Shown here: in pieces, positions 44,321 to 52,421 of the stretch
Layout of the letters: each line of letters starts with the position of its first letter
Position numbering within the stretch: position 1 is the first letter of the stretch
Notes under the pieces: model-generated
The model's database searches: none
Seen by the model: the letters and a program-made list of their open reading frames with translations, nothing else
Told to the model about the DNA's origin: nothing
Position numbers and translations under genes: made by a program
NCBI GenBank assembly: GCA_022457155.1
Contig: JAJGOT010000588.1
Location: 248,501 to 312,500 of the forward strand
Length of the DNA stretch: 64,000 nucleotides
Reading direction: 5' to 3'
From: Cladopsammia gracilis
Lineage: Eukaryota > Cnidaria > Anthozoa > Scleractinia > Dendrophylliidae

Positions 44321-45489
44321 TTACATTAAATATTTTTTATATAATTTTTCATGAATTGTTTTATCTATTGCTCCTATTCTTAACAATTCATCATTTATTT
44401 GCGATAAATCATTTTTCAAAACAGGAGAATTATTACCAGCAGCCATTGAACCGATTATTATCTTCATTCTATCTGCCAATTGGTTCGGTTCATTATAGTA
44501 AATTATACTTGAACCGACCATTTTCGATTTACCAGATGATTTATGAGGAGGTAAATTACTCAACATATTTAAATCATTAAAAACTTTTATAGCGTTCATA
44601 CTATATTTTGTTTTAGGATTATATCTTTTCGTTAGTAAATTAATCAGAGATTTATCAACATCAGCTTGATAAATTAATTTTCCGCCGCGATAAGCGTTTA
44701 ATTTCAGATCGTTCATTAATTTAGGTATGTCGATCAATAGTCCTCCATATTGATTATTTTTTTGAATTTTATAAGCGCTTCGTCTTGGTTGTTTGTACTT
44801 GCGTACCCCTTCACCTTGTTTTTGTTTTGTATATTGCGGTAAAATTTTTACATTCTTAATCGTTGTTAAATATCTGTCTAATATATCTCTTGTTCTTTCA
44901 TATATTTTCAGGTCATAATCGAGTTTTTGTTTATCTTCTTCTGTCTTTGGTTTTCTCCTTTTCAAACCACCTATTTTTATTCCGACACTTCTGTTTTCAT
45001 CTTTAGCTTCATTATAAGTTGCAATTAACTGTTCTTCATTCATTTTAAGTAGCTCATTAGGTTCATGAAAAGTTTCTTTTAAAAATTCTAATTCGTTTTC
45101 TGTGAACATCTTATTTGGTTCAGCAGTTATTATTTTACCCGTTGGTGGCGGTATTGCAGGTAATGTATCCGTTGGTGGTTGGTCACCAGGAAATGGCAAT
45201 TCTTTATTCAATGTTAAAATATCCTTATTGGTTTCAACCAAGTCTTTGAAACCGCTGGTCAAAGCTAATTGATTTTCTTTTAATTGCTGAATTACTTTGT
45301 CCTGTTTTTCATCTGTTTTTTTCTGTTGTTCAATTAGCGGTTCTCTCAGAGTTTTAAAATAATCACTCATCGCAACATCGCGAACTTGTTCTTTATTTTT
45401 AACCTCATTCTTTACTTCAGTAACTGCTTTAGCAATTTTAAAGCCTTCAAATTCTAAATCTGCATATTTTTGATCTTATCAATATCCAT
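44321..45489 (-). pseudogene. Conserved Polinton protein with coiled-coil N-terminus (about 390 aa)
   Basis: The open frame 45,370-44,321 encodes a heptad-rich helix (KKTDEKQDKVIQQLKE), a Pro-rich linker, a basic domain and a conserved C-terminal half (YGGLLIDIPKLMNDLKLNA, SLINLLTKRYNPKTKYSM, SGKSKMVGSS). I recall this C-terminal pattern from many invertebrate Polinton-like elements; its role is unknown, and a virion-associated role is likely. A better start is ATG 45,489-45,487: the frame there (MDID...) becomes continuous with the ORF only after a one-base shift near 45,470, adding about 40 residues. The gene is therefore probably frameshifted at its N-terminus. It diverges from the ATPase gene at 45,617. 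Confidence 0.55.
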
Positions 45490-45518
45490 AATTTATTAAA
45501 ATAGATTATTTAATTTAT

Positions 45519-45600
45519 CTGTAAAATAAACATTTAAGTTATTTTTAAATATCTGTAAAATAAACACTTAAGTTTATCTGTGAAATCTTAAATGATTATC
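45519..45600. promoter_or_regulatory. Divergent promoter region with direct repeats
   Basis: ATCTGTAAAATAAACA occurs twice, and a third, shorter ATCTGTGAAAT follows, in the 127-bp gap between the outward-facing coiled-coil and ATPase genes. Probably a bidirectional promoter. Confidence 0.5.
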
Positions 45601-45616
45601 TACCTTATTAAATAAA

Positions 45617-46252
45617 ATGAAAATACCAAATTATGATGTGATAAAAAATAACGATAATAATCGTTCACTAAATGATTTTCTTAATGAAGATTTTCGTATG
45701 TTGATAACAGGTCAAACTCGATGTGGAAAAACAAACACCTTAATGCATATTCTTAGAAAACCGCTCATTTATTATGATAAGATTTATCTATACTCACCAA
45801 ATCAACATCAGGATAAAATTCAAGACTTGCAAAAATTAATGGAAAACGCTAGTCAAAGAGTTGGATATGATATTTTAGAACTTCTTGGAGAAGATGATAT
45901 TATGGACACAACAGACTATCCGATCGATAATAGAAAAGTGGTGGTTTTTGATGATCTTATTAACGCTCCCCAAGCAGTTCAAAACAAAATCGCCAATCAT
46001 TATACAGACGGTCGACATCATAAAATTTCCCCGATCTATCTATCCCAGTCCTACTACGATGTTCCTCAGAAACTCCGGCAGAACTGTTCCCACATGATTT
46101 TGTATCCACCAACGACTAAAAAACATTTAAATCTGATTGCGCAAGAAAATCTAATAGATCCGGTTCTTTTTGATAAACTTGGTCCATATGAATTCTTATT
46201 TTTAGACAAAGAAAAGAAAAGTGTTACTAAAAACTTTGATGAGACTTTTTAA
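45617..46252 (+). CDS. A32/FtsK-HerA-type genome packaging ATPase
   Basis: It pumps genome DNA into the procapsid. The 211-aa product has Walker A GQTRCGKT at residues 32-39, Walker B VVVFDDL at about 108-114, a following QSYYDVPQKLRQN segment as in the sensor region of A32-like ATPases, and LFLDKEKK near the end. Length and motif order fit the Polinton/adintovirus packaging ATPase family. The frame is intact and is the first gene of the rightward transcribed half. Its state contrasts with the broken polymerase and integrase. Confidence 0.9.
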   Translation: MKIPNYDVIKNNDNNRSLNDFLNEDFRMLITGQTRCGKTNTLMHILRKPLIYYDKIYLYSPNQHQDKIQDLQKLMENASQRVGYDILELLGEDDIMDTTDYPIDNRKVVVFDDLINAPQAVQNKIANHYTDGRHHKISPIYLSQSYYDVPQKLRQNCSHMILYPPTTKKHLNLIAQENLIDPVLFDKLGPYEFLFLDKEKKSVTKNFDETF

Positions 46253-46283
46253 AAATTATATGTAATTTACATAATAACAGAGT

Positions 46284-48091
46284 ATGGGAATTTTTAATAA
46301 TATCAGAAGATTCACAAATGTAGATATATCTGAATATATAAAAAATTTTAATCAACAAGTACAACAAGGAACCGGTTTGAAATTAGATGTCAATAACAAT
46401 TACGATATTCAACAAAAACGTCTTGTAAATGTTGGTGAAGGAGTTGATAATGATGATGCGATAACAAAACATCAGATGGAAAATGCGCTATCAACAAAAC
46501 CAAATCCGACAGATGTTATTCTTGTTGATGGATCGACTCACATGACCGGTGATTTAGATCTTAGAGGAAACAGATTGATTCTTCCCTGAGAGATCGATAT
46601 GAACAGAAAACTAATCACAAATATGGACACGGACGAAGATAACGATTTATGCGCTGTCAATATGGTGACTCTGAAAAAATTTCATCCTAACGCTCCTGAA
46701 CCTACACATGAGGTCGTGAAGAATATCGATCTGAAAGAACGTTTCAATGTTGTCCAATCGAAACAACAGACTTATCACGATTTAGGAGCAAATTATAACA
46801 ATCTTGTCTCTTACAACGATGTTAGGAATATTTTCTTATCTCGCAAAGAGACGTTTCCGATGGAGACTAGTTTGGATATGGGTAACAATACGGTTTATAA
46901 TGTAAAGGACCCGACGGTCGCCGACCAAGGGGCTAATAAAAGATACGTGGATCAACTGATCGCCGGTAAATTGAGTAATCCATCCGGTGAAGATCTCAAT
47001 ATGTCAAACCATAAGATTATAAATTTAGAAGATCCGCAAAATAGTACCGACGCATGTAATAAATCTTATGTTGACGGCGCTGATAAAAATCTTGATCTCA
47101 AGATAGGGAATGTTGTAGTTCACACGATAGAATTAGAAGAAAAGCTCAAAAAATATGTTGACGAATCGCATATCACCACCTCGACAAATTTGAAAGATGA
47201 TTTTAGGTACCTAATGGAAAATGTTGACGAAAGCTCTTCCGAGCATAACGTGACTGTCACCGGTATAGTCGATTTGGTGGAGTCGCCGCATACGTTAAAC
47301 AAAAAAGTCTACAGTCTTTTATTACACAAACACCCACTAAATAGCTACGCCTCAAGAATCGGTTTTAATATGTATAAATTACCAAAGGGAGAATATACCG
47401 TTTGTATCGAATTTATTCCGCCTACGATGAGAGGTGTCAGCGTCGATGTTGAATCGACTTCTATCAACATAAATAACAATCGACAAAAAACTTTACGGAT
47501 TACAGTAGAAGCATTATCAATCTGCATAAGTGGGATATTTCACCGCCGGAATATATTATGGTCGATTTAAAATGCAGCGGCTCGCCAACATCAGCTTCGC
47601 AAGCTCAAGCTTACCTTGTAATTTACGGAATAAAAGGACACCGCTCAGATGTACCGGCCAGTGTTTACGATTCTCCTTATATTTTGGAGGGTAGGAAAAT
47701 GGTTATGCAGACCGATCTGGATATGAACAATTACTCAATTATCAATTCACCAAATCCCAGCGGTGGTGCTTTTGTAATTCGCGGTCTTTACAAGAGAACT
47801 GCGAATCAGATGTTTGCTCTATTTTCAGGAGATGAATATGTTATGGTTCCGGTTAAGTGTAAAATTGTAAAATGTTGTATAAACATTCTCGATACGCTCG
47901 AAACATACCCTCATATTGCCGTGTTGATAAACAATGTAATAGGAAGAGGAGAGGGTGGTAAGAAACAGGTCTGTCACTTAACTAGCGATATCGCTCTGGT
48001 AGAATGTGATGAATTTCGTGTGAGAGTACAAAGTTTACAGGGAACTACCATCAATAAATGTTTGGTAAGTCTGTGGCTTGAGACGACTTAG
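46284..48091 (+). pseudogene. Fibre-like attachment protein with repeated VNVxDP/DLxMxN motifs, broken
   Basis: The N-terminus (MGIFNNIRRF) and NNYDIQQKRLVNVGEG are followed by repeats of the phage-tail-fibre type: LDMGNNTVYNVKDPTVAD with KRYVDQLI, and LNMSNHKIINLEDPQNSTDA with KSYVD, then a C-terminal head-like domain. This repeat (D-M/L-x-x-N-x-I-x-N-L-x-x-P ... YVD) builds trimeric shafts. An in-frame TGA at 46,587-46,589 and a frame change near 47,515-47,530 split it into 46284-46589, 46599-about 47,520 and about 47,520-48091. Virion attachment is inferred. Confidence 0.65.
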
Positions 48092-48110
48092 TCGACTTTA
48101 CGCGAATTAA

Positions 48111-48139
48111 AATTTATTATACGTGGCGTATAATAAATT
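48111..48139. promoter_or_regulatory. Palindromic gene-boundary element, copy 3
   Basis: AATTTATTATAC, loop GTGGC, GTATAATAAATT. It lies just after the fibre stop (48,091) and shares the TTTATTATAC/GTATAATAAA core with the copies at 40,479 and 44,273. Confidence 0.55.
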
Positions 48140-48149
48140 AGGAGATCTT

Positions 48150-48284
48150 TCAGATCTTAGCGTGTTCAAGCGCTTCTACGACCTCTCTAGCGATCTCTCG
48201 AGTTTCTCTTAACCATTGAGGAGATAAATTTAAATTCAATTGCTCATTTATAAAAGAGACAAGAAAGAAAACGCTTGCAATCAT
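48150..48284 (-). CDS. Small antisense ORF (44 aa), uncertain
   Basis: ATG at 48,284 gives a hydrophobic N-terminus (MIASVFFLVSFINEQL) followed by an amphipathic helix (RETREIAREVVEALEHA). The pattern is protein-like for its length. It lies between fibre and membrane-protein genes, facing the fibre, with palindrome copy 3 after its stop. It could also be chance. Confidence 0.3.
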   Translation of the reverse strand: MIASVFFLVSFINEQLNLNLSPQWLRETREIAREVVEALEHAKI

Positions 48285-48324
48285 ACGTTAGTTGTTTAAA
48301 ATTATAATAATAAAATTTTAAAAT

Positions 48325-48819
48325 ATGAAACATAAACAAGATATTTTCACATTTAATCACATCGATACTTCGATCGATGAGACGAGATTATCGGAGATTA
48401 AGGCTCTTTACAGATTTTATCATAAAAAGTGGTGGTGTTACAAAAAGACTTTTAAACATCTCAAACGGATGAATCTATTCTGTAAACTGAGTAGTTCATC
48501 TCTTATCACAGTCGGTACAATTGCCGGCGGAGTTACATTAAACCCAGTTTATAATATACTGGGGGTTATCTCCGGCGCGGGTTTGTTAATAAAAACATTC
48601 ACCGATTATAAAAATTATAATCGAAGGATTGAAATGAGTAAATTCGCACATACAACATATCAGAAAGTTTTGGTCGACTTACGTTCTTGTCTGCGAGGAA
48701 AACATTTTAACCACGATTCGTTTGTGAGCGATATGAGGTTGATTGATGATGTTATAATTGATCTTTGTCCAACAATAAATAGCCGAATTGAAAAAAGATA
48801 TGAGGAAAAGTTTTCATAA
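48325..48819 (+). CDS. Predicted membrane protein with helical hairpin (164 aa)
   Basis: Intact frame. A basic, aromatic N-terminal helix (YRFYHKKWWCYKKTFKHL) precedes two hydrophobic segments (LITVGTIAGGVTL and ILGVISGAGLLIK, residues about 59-92), then a soluble helical tail (SKFAHTTYQKVLVDL). The layout resembles small two-helix membrane proteins seen in Polinton-like and giant-virus genomes, but I cannot name the family. Its stop codon lies next to the oligo-T ends of the candidate minus-strand RNA at 48,818-49,100. Confidence 0.5.
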   Translation: MKHKQDIFTFNHIDTSIDETRLSEIKALYRFYHKKWWCYKKTFKHLKRMNLFCKLSSSSLITVGTIAGGVTLNPVYNILGVISGAGLLIKTFTDYKNYNRRIEMSKFAHTTYQKVLVDLRSCLRGKHFNHDSFVSDMRLIDDVIIDLCPTINSRIEKRYEEKFS

Positions 48820-49100
48820 AAAAGTGCAAAACCCTGGTCGGGGGGTGCTCGGTTGGCTGTTTCTATGCCTCACCGAAGTGAGGACTTTTCCCGCTGACAA
48901 AGCGGGTGTCACCCATTTTATACCTCTGGGTGAGGTTAAGTTCTCCGAAGAGATCTTTGAGCACCCCCCTGTTATCAGTTGGGCCGAGGCTGGTTCACCA
49001 GAGCATAGTCAACTGACGCAACTACACTGCTACCCCGTGGGTCTGACATCGTATGAACCGTAAGCAGGGTTCTGACAGTGGCCAACCGTTTCTCCCCTGA
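48818..49100 (-). ncRNA. Candidate structured non-coding RNA
   Basis: A GC-rich island in an AT-rich element. Read on the minus strand it folds into: stem b, GGGGGGTGCTC (48,969-48,959) with GAGCACCCCCC (48,850-48,840), enclosing four hairpins, two of them with cUUCGg tetraloops (48,868-48,883; 48,942-48,953), plus CCCGCT/AGCGGG (48,890-48,906) and TCACCCA/TGGGTGA (48,909-48,933). A second domain has CAGTTG/CAACTG (48,975-49,016) and CTGG/CCAG inside it. GGTTGGC (49,087-49,081) pairs with GCCAACC (48,857-48,851), interleaving with stem b to form a pseudoknot. Oligo-T follows the last stem (TTTT 48,831-48,828; TTTTTT 48,823-48,818), as for an RNA polymerase III end. No known family is recognised. 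Confidence 0.5.
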
Positions 49101-49122
49101 GTTCTATCGAATTACAGACTTA

Positions 49123-49156
49123 TTAATATATATGGTTCGATCGACTTATATATTAA
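49123..49156. repeat. AT palindrome with TCGATCGA loop
   Basis: TTAATATATA and TATATATTAA enclose a 14-nt loop containing TCGATCGA. It is followed at 49,165-49,240 by a CpG-rich stretch with further palindromes (CACACATGTGG, CACGCGTGG). Together with the RNA island, 48,820-49,390 holds no protein gene. Confidence 0.55.
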
Positions 49157-49390
49157 CGACCGAATTATCGCGCTCACACATGTGGTACGTGTAAAGTGTC
49201 ACGCGCGCGTTTCACGCGTGGCTGCGCATGCACTTTAGAAGGTTTCACACTTGAATGAACACGTATGCTAATACCCTGCAATTCTCGGAAAAGATGAATA
49301 AATTAAGACCGATTTCTCGGAAACAAACGATTCGAAAGCGCTTGTTAATCAAAAATTTGGTCTTAAAAATAAAACGTATTTTATAGAAGA

Positions 49391-49822
49391 ATGGAAAAGC
49401 AAGAATTGAAACCTAAAGTTACGGTAAAAGATCTCAAAGCTATGGCAAAAAAGCAGAAAATTAAAGGATGGCATCTGATGCGAAAAGCCGAACTGGTCGA
49501 AGCTTTACAAGCTGTTGAACGACAAGAACCTACGAAGCCGCCAAAAGCTGGAAAACAGTTTTGCCCACACGATAAAAATAAATACAGTTGTAAGGAGTGT
49601 TCGGGATCGAGGATTTGTGAACATGGAAGACAGAGGCATGTTTGTAAAGATTGCGGTGGAAACGGAATCTGTATTCACGGGAATAACAAATACTATTGCA
49701 AGGAGTGCTCGGGAAAACAGATTTGTGAACACAACCGTGTAAAATATTCTTGCAAAGAATGCGGTGGAAACGGAATCTGTATTCACGGGAAAAACAAGCG
49801 CTGTTGCAAGGATTGTAGGTAG
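49391..49822 (+). CDS. SAP/HeH-like module plus Cys/His repeat protein (143 aa)
   Basis: Residues 11-43 (VKDLKAMAKKQKIKGWHLMR) form a SAP/HeH-like DNA-binding module of the same type as at the N-terminus of the polymerase. The rest is four to five copies of an about 17-residue unit (ICEHGRQRHVCKDCGGNG, ICIHGNNKYYCKEC) with regular C-x-H and C-K-x-C zinc ligands. Arrays of exactly this type are common in giant DNA viruses and algal genomes. The frame is intact. It probably binds DNA; no enzymatic motif is seen. It precedes the two right-end paralogues. Confidence 0.6.
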   Translation: MEKQELKPKVTVKDLKAMAKKQKIKGWHLMRKAELVEALQAVERQEPTKPPKAGKQFCPHDKNKYSCKECSGSRICEHGRQRHVCKDCGGNGICIHGNNKYYCKECSGKQICEHNRVKYSCKECGGNGICIHGKNKRCCKDCR

Positions 49823-49838
49823 GAATGAAGCTTGAATA

Positions 49839-49905
49839 TTTTTCATTTCTTTTACTAGAAATGAAAAAAGTCGTCTTAAAGAAATAAATATGTAATTATA
49901 ACAAC
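49839..49905. promoter_or_regulatory. Gene-boundary hairpin (copy 2) and duplicated leader
   Basis: TTTCATTTC (49,841-49,849), TTTTACTA, GAAATGAAA (49,858-49,866), then a leader GTCGTCTTAAAGAAATAAAT to the start at 49,906. Nearly the same 65 bp recur at 50,628-50,693. Confidence 0.65.
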
Positions 49906-50615
49906 ATGCAACTGACAAAGATTTCAGATTTTATTGACAAAGATACTCTTATTTTTCACGAACCTGTGAAACACACAGTGAAAAACTCCAGTTTGGAATA
50001 CCAAAGGATTAAAATTGAAACTAATTACCCTAATAATGAAAAAGGACCGTTAGTAGTTGAATCACCGTTTCTTTTCAGTTTTGGAGTGACTGAAAGAAGG
50101 TGTCAAGACGGGAGTGAACTAGCTGGTTACACTATACCAGTTTGTTTATGGAGTAAAGAGAAAAAAAAAACACCAGAAGAAAAAGAGTTTTATGATTTCT
50201 TAGAAAGTCTCTATGGTATGTGTTTCACACATTTAGAAGGTGTGTATGGTGGTGAAATAGCTGATAAATTAAATGAGTTTTTATATTACAAGGAGATTGA
50301 GAAAACAGGTAAGTGGGGTAATAAGTTTATGAAGAGAGATAAAACAACTCCACCGGTGTTTTACGCTAGACTTATGTATTCAGAAAAGACAGATAAAATT
50401 TTTACATTATTCAGAACGAAAGGAAATGATAAAGTCGATCCGTTCGACTATCTTAACCAATATTGTCATGTCAAAATAGCTCTGTTAATTGAAAGCATTT
50501 TTATTAGCGAAAACGTCGTTTCAATTCAATGAAGGTTCACGAGGTATATGTTAAACCTCTAAAACAGAGACAACCACTGTTAGCAATTCAAGAAAGCGAA
50601 GATGAAGAAGATTAA
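49906..50615 (+). pseudogene. Right-end paralogue 1 (DUF5871-like), frameshifted near its end
   Basis: The frame to 50,532 encodes a beta-rich domain with a conserved centre (GPLVVESPFLFSFGVTERR, AGYTIPVCLW). I recall similar proteins in phycodnaviruses and Polinton-like elements (DUF5871-like), possibly nucleic-acid binding. A one-base shift at about 50,530 separates the C-terminal MKVHEVYVKPL segment and acidic tail (ESEDEED) from the body; comparison with paralogue 2, where that segment is in frame, shows this is damage. The two paralogues arose by tandem duplication together with their leader. Confidence 0.55.
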
Positions 50616-50627
50616 ATATCTGTTTAT

Positions 50628-50693
50628 TTTTTCATTTCTTTTACTAGAAATGAAAAAAATCGTCTTAAAAAATAAATATGGTAATATAACAAC
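50628..50693. promoter_or_regulatory. Gene-boundary hairpin (copy 3) and duplicated leader
   Basis: TTTCATTTC (50,630-50,638), TTTTACTA, GAAATGAAA (50,647-50,655), then a leader almost identical to that at 49,867-49,905, including ATAACAAC before the ATG. Confidence 0.65.
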
Positions 50694-51376
50694 ATGCAAC
50701 TGTTAAGTCCTTCAAAAGTTTTAGAATATTCATCAAATATTATTTTCCATAAACCGGTGAAAAACAGTAAAACCGATTTTGAAATAATTAAAATTGACAC
50801 CTATAAAGGTCCGCTAGTAATCGATTCACCATTTCTTACAATTTTAGGTGTAAAAGAGACATATAGTCAAAACGAAAGTAGTAACTACTTGGTTACACCA
50901 TTCCTGTTCGCTTATACGGTGAAGAAGGACGAAGTCGAATGCCAACGGAAGAAGAAGAAAAGTTTGTTGATTGTATGGTTTTTATTAGAGACATTTGTAG
51001 GCGACATTTAAAACGTGTTTATGGTGAAAAAATAGCTAATAAAATAAAAGGTATTTTTTATGGTTTTCAGTTTGAAGGTATGGGTACAAGAGTTTGGGGG
51101 TCAATAAATCCAACAATGTTTAATGTTAAACTACTCAAATATTCAAAACAAAGGGATAAAATTTTAACAAGAATCGCTATGAAAAAGCTAGAAAAAGTCA
51201 AATTGGCTCTGTTAATCGATAGTATTTATATCAGCAAAGAAGAAGTTTCATTTCAAATGAAGGTACACGATATATATGTTAACCCCCAAAATTCACCACT
51301 TACAATACTTGAAGAAAGCGAAGAAGATGAAGTTTTTTCTTCAAACTGTGCTGTGTTATCAATGAGTATCGATTAA
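50694..51376 (+). pseudogene. Right-end paralogue 2 (DUF5871-like), frameshifted
   Basis: It aligns with paralogue 1: GPLVIDSPFLTILGVKE in the centre, KRVYGEKIANKIKG and KLALLIDSIYISKEEV later, then MKVHDIYVN and an acidic tail. A one-base shift near 50,935-50,955 divides the two open pieces (50,694-51,011 and 50,939-51,376). The last codons (MSID, TAA) lie inside the right terminal inverted repeat, mirroring the polymerase gene at the other end. Confidence 0.55.
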
Positions 51377-51570
51377 AATATATATACCGTATAGTATGGA
51401 GTGACAACAAATTATTATCGACATTTCGTCAATAATATAACATGTGTCACTAAATTATAATGATCAAAAAATTAACGACAAAACACTATAATGTCAACGA
51501 CTGTCACTAAATTATAGGGGATTTATCGTTAATTTTTAAAAAGTGCCGTATAGTGCCTTACATAACTACT
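51361..51570 (-). repeat. Right terminal inverted repeat of Polinton B (210 bp)
   Basis: Reverse complement of 34,283-34,490 with a few substitutions; ends ...CATAACTACT at 51,570. Confidence 0.9.
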
Positions 51571-51576
51571 CGAAGG
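51571..51576. repeat. Target-site duplication CGAAGG (right)
   Basis: Matches 34,277-34,282. Confidence 0.9.
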
Positions 51577-52421
51577 GGGTAGGCGGGGTCTCTATAGAGA
51601 CACAGGACGTCCCCTCTTGGGTTGTAAGCTACTCTTTCGAGGCTAGTTAACAGGCCAGAATCTTTAAGCATTCCTGCATCGTGACGTCGACCCTCCACCG
51701 GACCATAAAGATTTCTTATTAGCCCATTGGGCAGTGCCACAGATTGAAATTTTAGCGCGTGTACACGCTTGTGCCCATTGTACACTATGCGCTGTTTTTC
51801 TCCAGGGCGGCATATAGGGCGAACCGTTCCATCAACGAAACCAAAACAATTAGTGAGGGGACTTCCTTGCCCAGTTATCGCGTTCGCGTATTCTTGAAGA
51901 TTAGCCGGGGAGAGAAATGGCTGATTCCAAGAGGTTAAACGAAAACCATGTACTCCATAAAACCAGTCAAGTACTGTGTTCGTGATCATGCACAGCTCTG
52001 GAATTGGACGAGCAAAAGTCGAAATTAAATCAAAATATCGACATCGGTAGGCTAATCTGTTAAGCAGTAGGCAAAGTCCTTCCATTCCGCTACAGACTGT
52101 TCCCTGTGGGCACCTGAATGTTGCTGGAATCTGAAAACCATTCAGCAGAATTGTGAGATCGTCTTTGGCCACTCTAAAGTGGGCTTCACACTCACAAGAA
52201 TCAAATGAATCTAAACAAAAGGGATCAAAATCCCAGTACGGATATGAACGATTAACGGGCTCGTAATAATCGTACAGGAACAAAAATTCTCCATCGTCAA
52301 GCAAATCGTCAGCGTAAGCCATTACCAGCGCGTTTCTGACATCTTCGAAAGACATCTTCCTCTCTAAATGTTGTTTCAGTCTTGCTCTTTTAACTTTTGA
52401 ACTTAATTTTACAGAATTCAA
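51571..52421 (-). pseudogene. HARBI1-like DDE transposase, N-terminal and catalytic part, interrupted by Polinton B
   Basis: PIF/Harbinger nuclease. From ATG at 52,421 the frame is open: an N-terminal helical region, then the nuclease domain with the first catalytic Asp in CFGFVDGTVRP and the second in EGRRHDAGML, then LYRDPAYPLR where the Polinton begins. The rest of the domain, with the catalytic Glu, is at 34,039-34,282. No other lesion is visible, so the insertion itself destroyed the gene. It is transcribed towards the Myb/SANT-like gene, as in other two-gene Harbinger elements. Confidence 0.85.

Larger units (their letters stand above)
34283..51570. mobile_element. Complete Polinton/Maverick (adintovirus-like) element B, 17,288 bp
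   Basis: It begins AGTAGTTATGTAAGGC and ends with the reverse complement, flanked by CGAAGG on both sides. It carries DNA polymerase, integrase, adenain-like protease, packaging ATPase, capsid-type proteins and a fibre. It is more AT-rich than its host DNA. Several genes are damaged, so it is complete in length but probably not autonomous. Confidence 0.95.

Noticed and set aside
48788..49063. 91-codon plus-strand frame
   Set aside because: It coincides with the strongly self-complementary GC-rich island and has no protein motif; the fold explains the lack of stops better.
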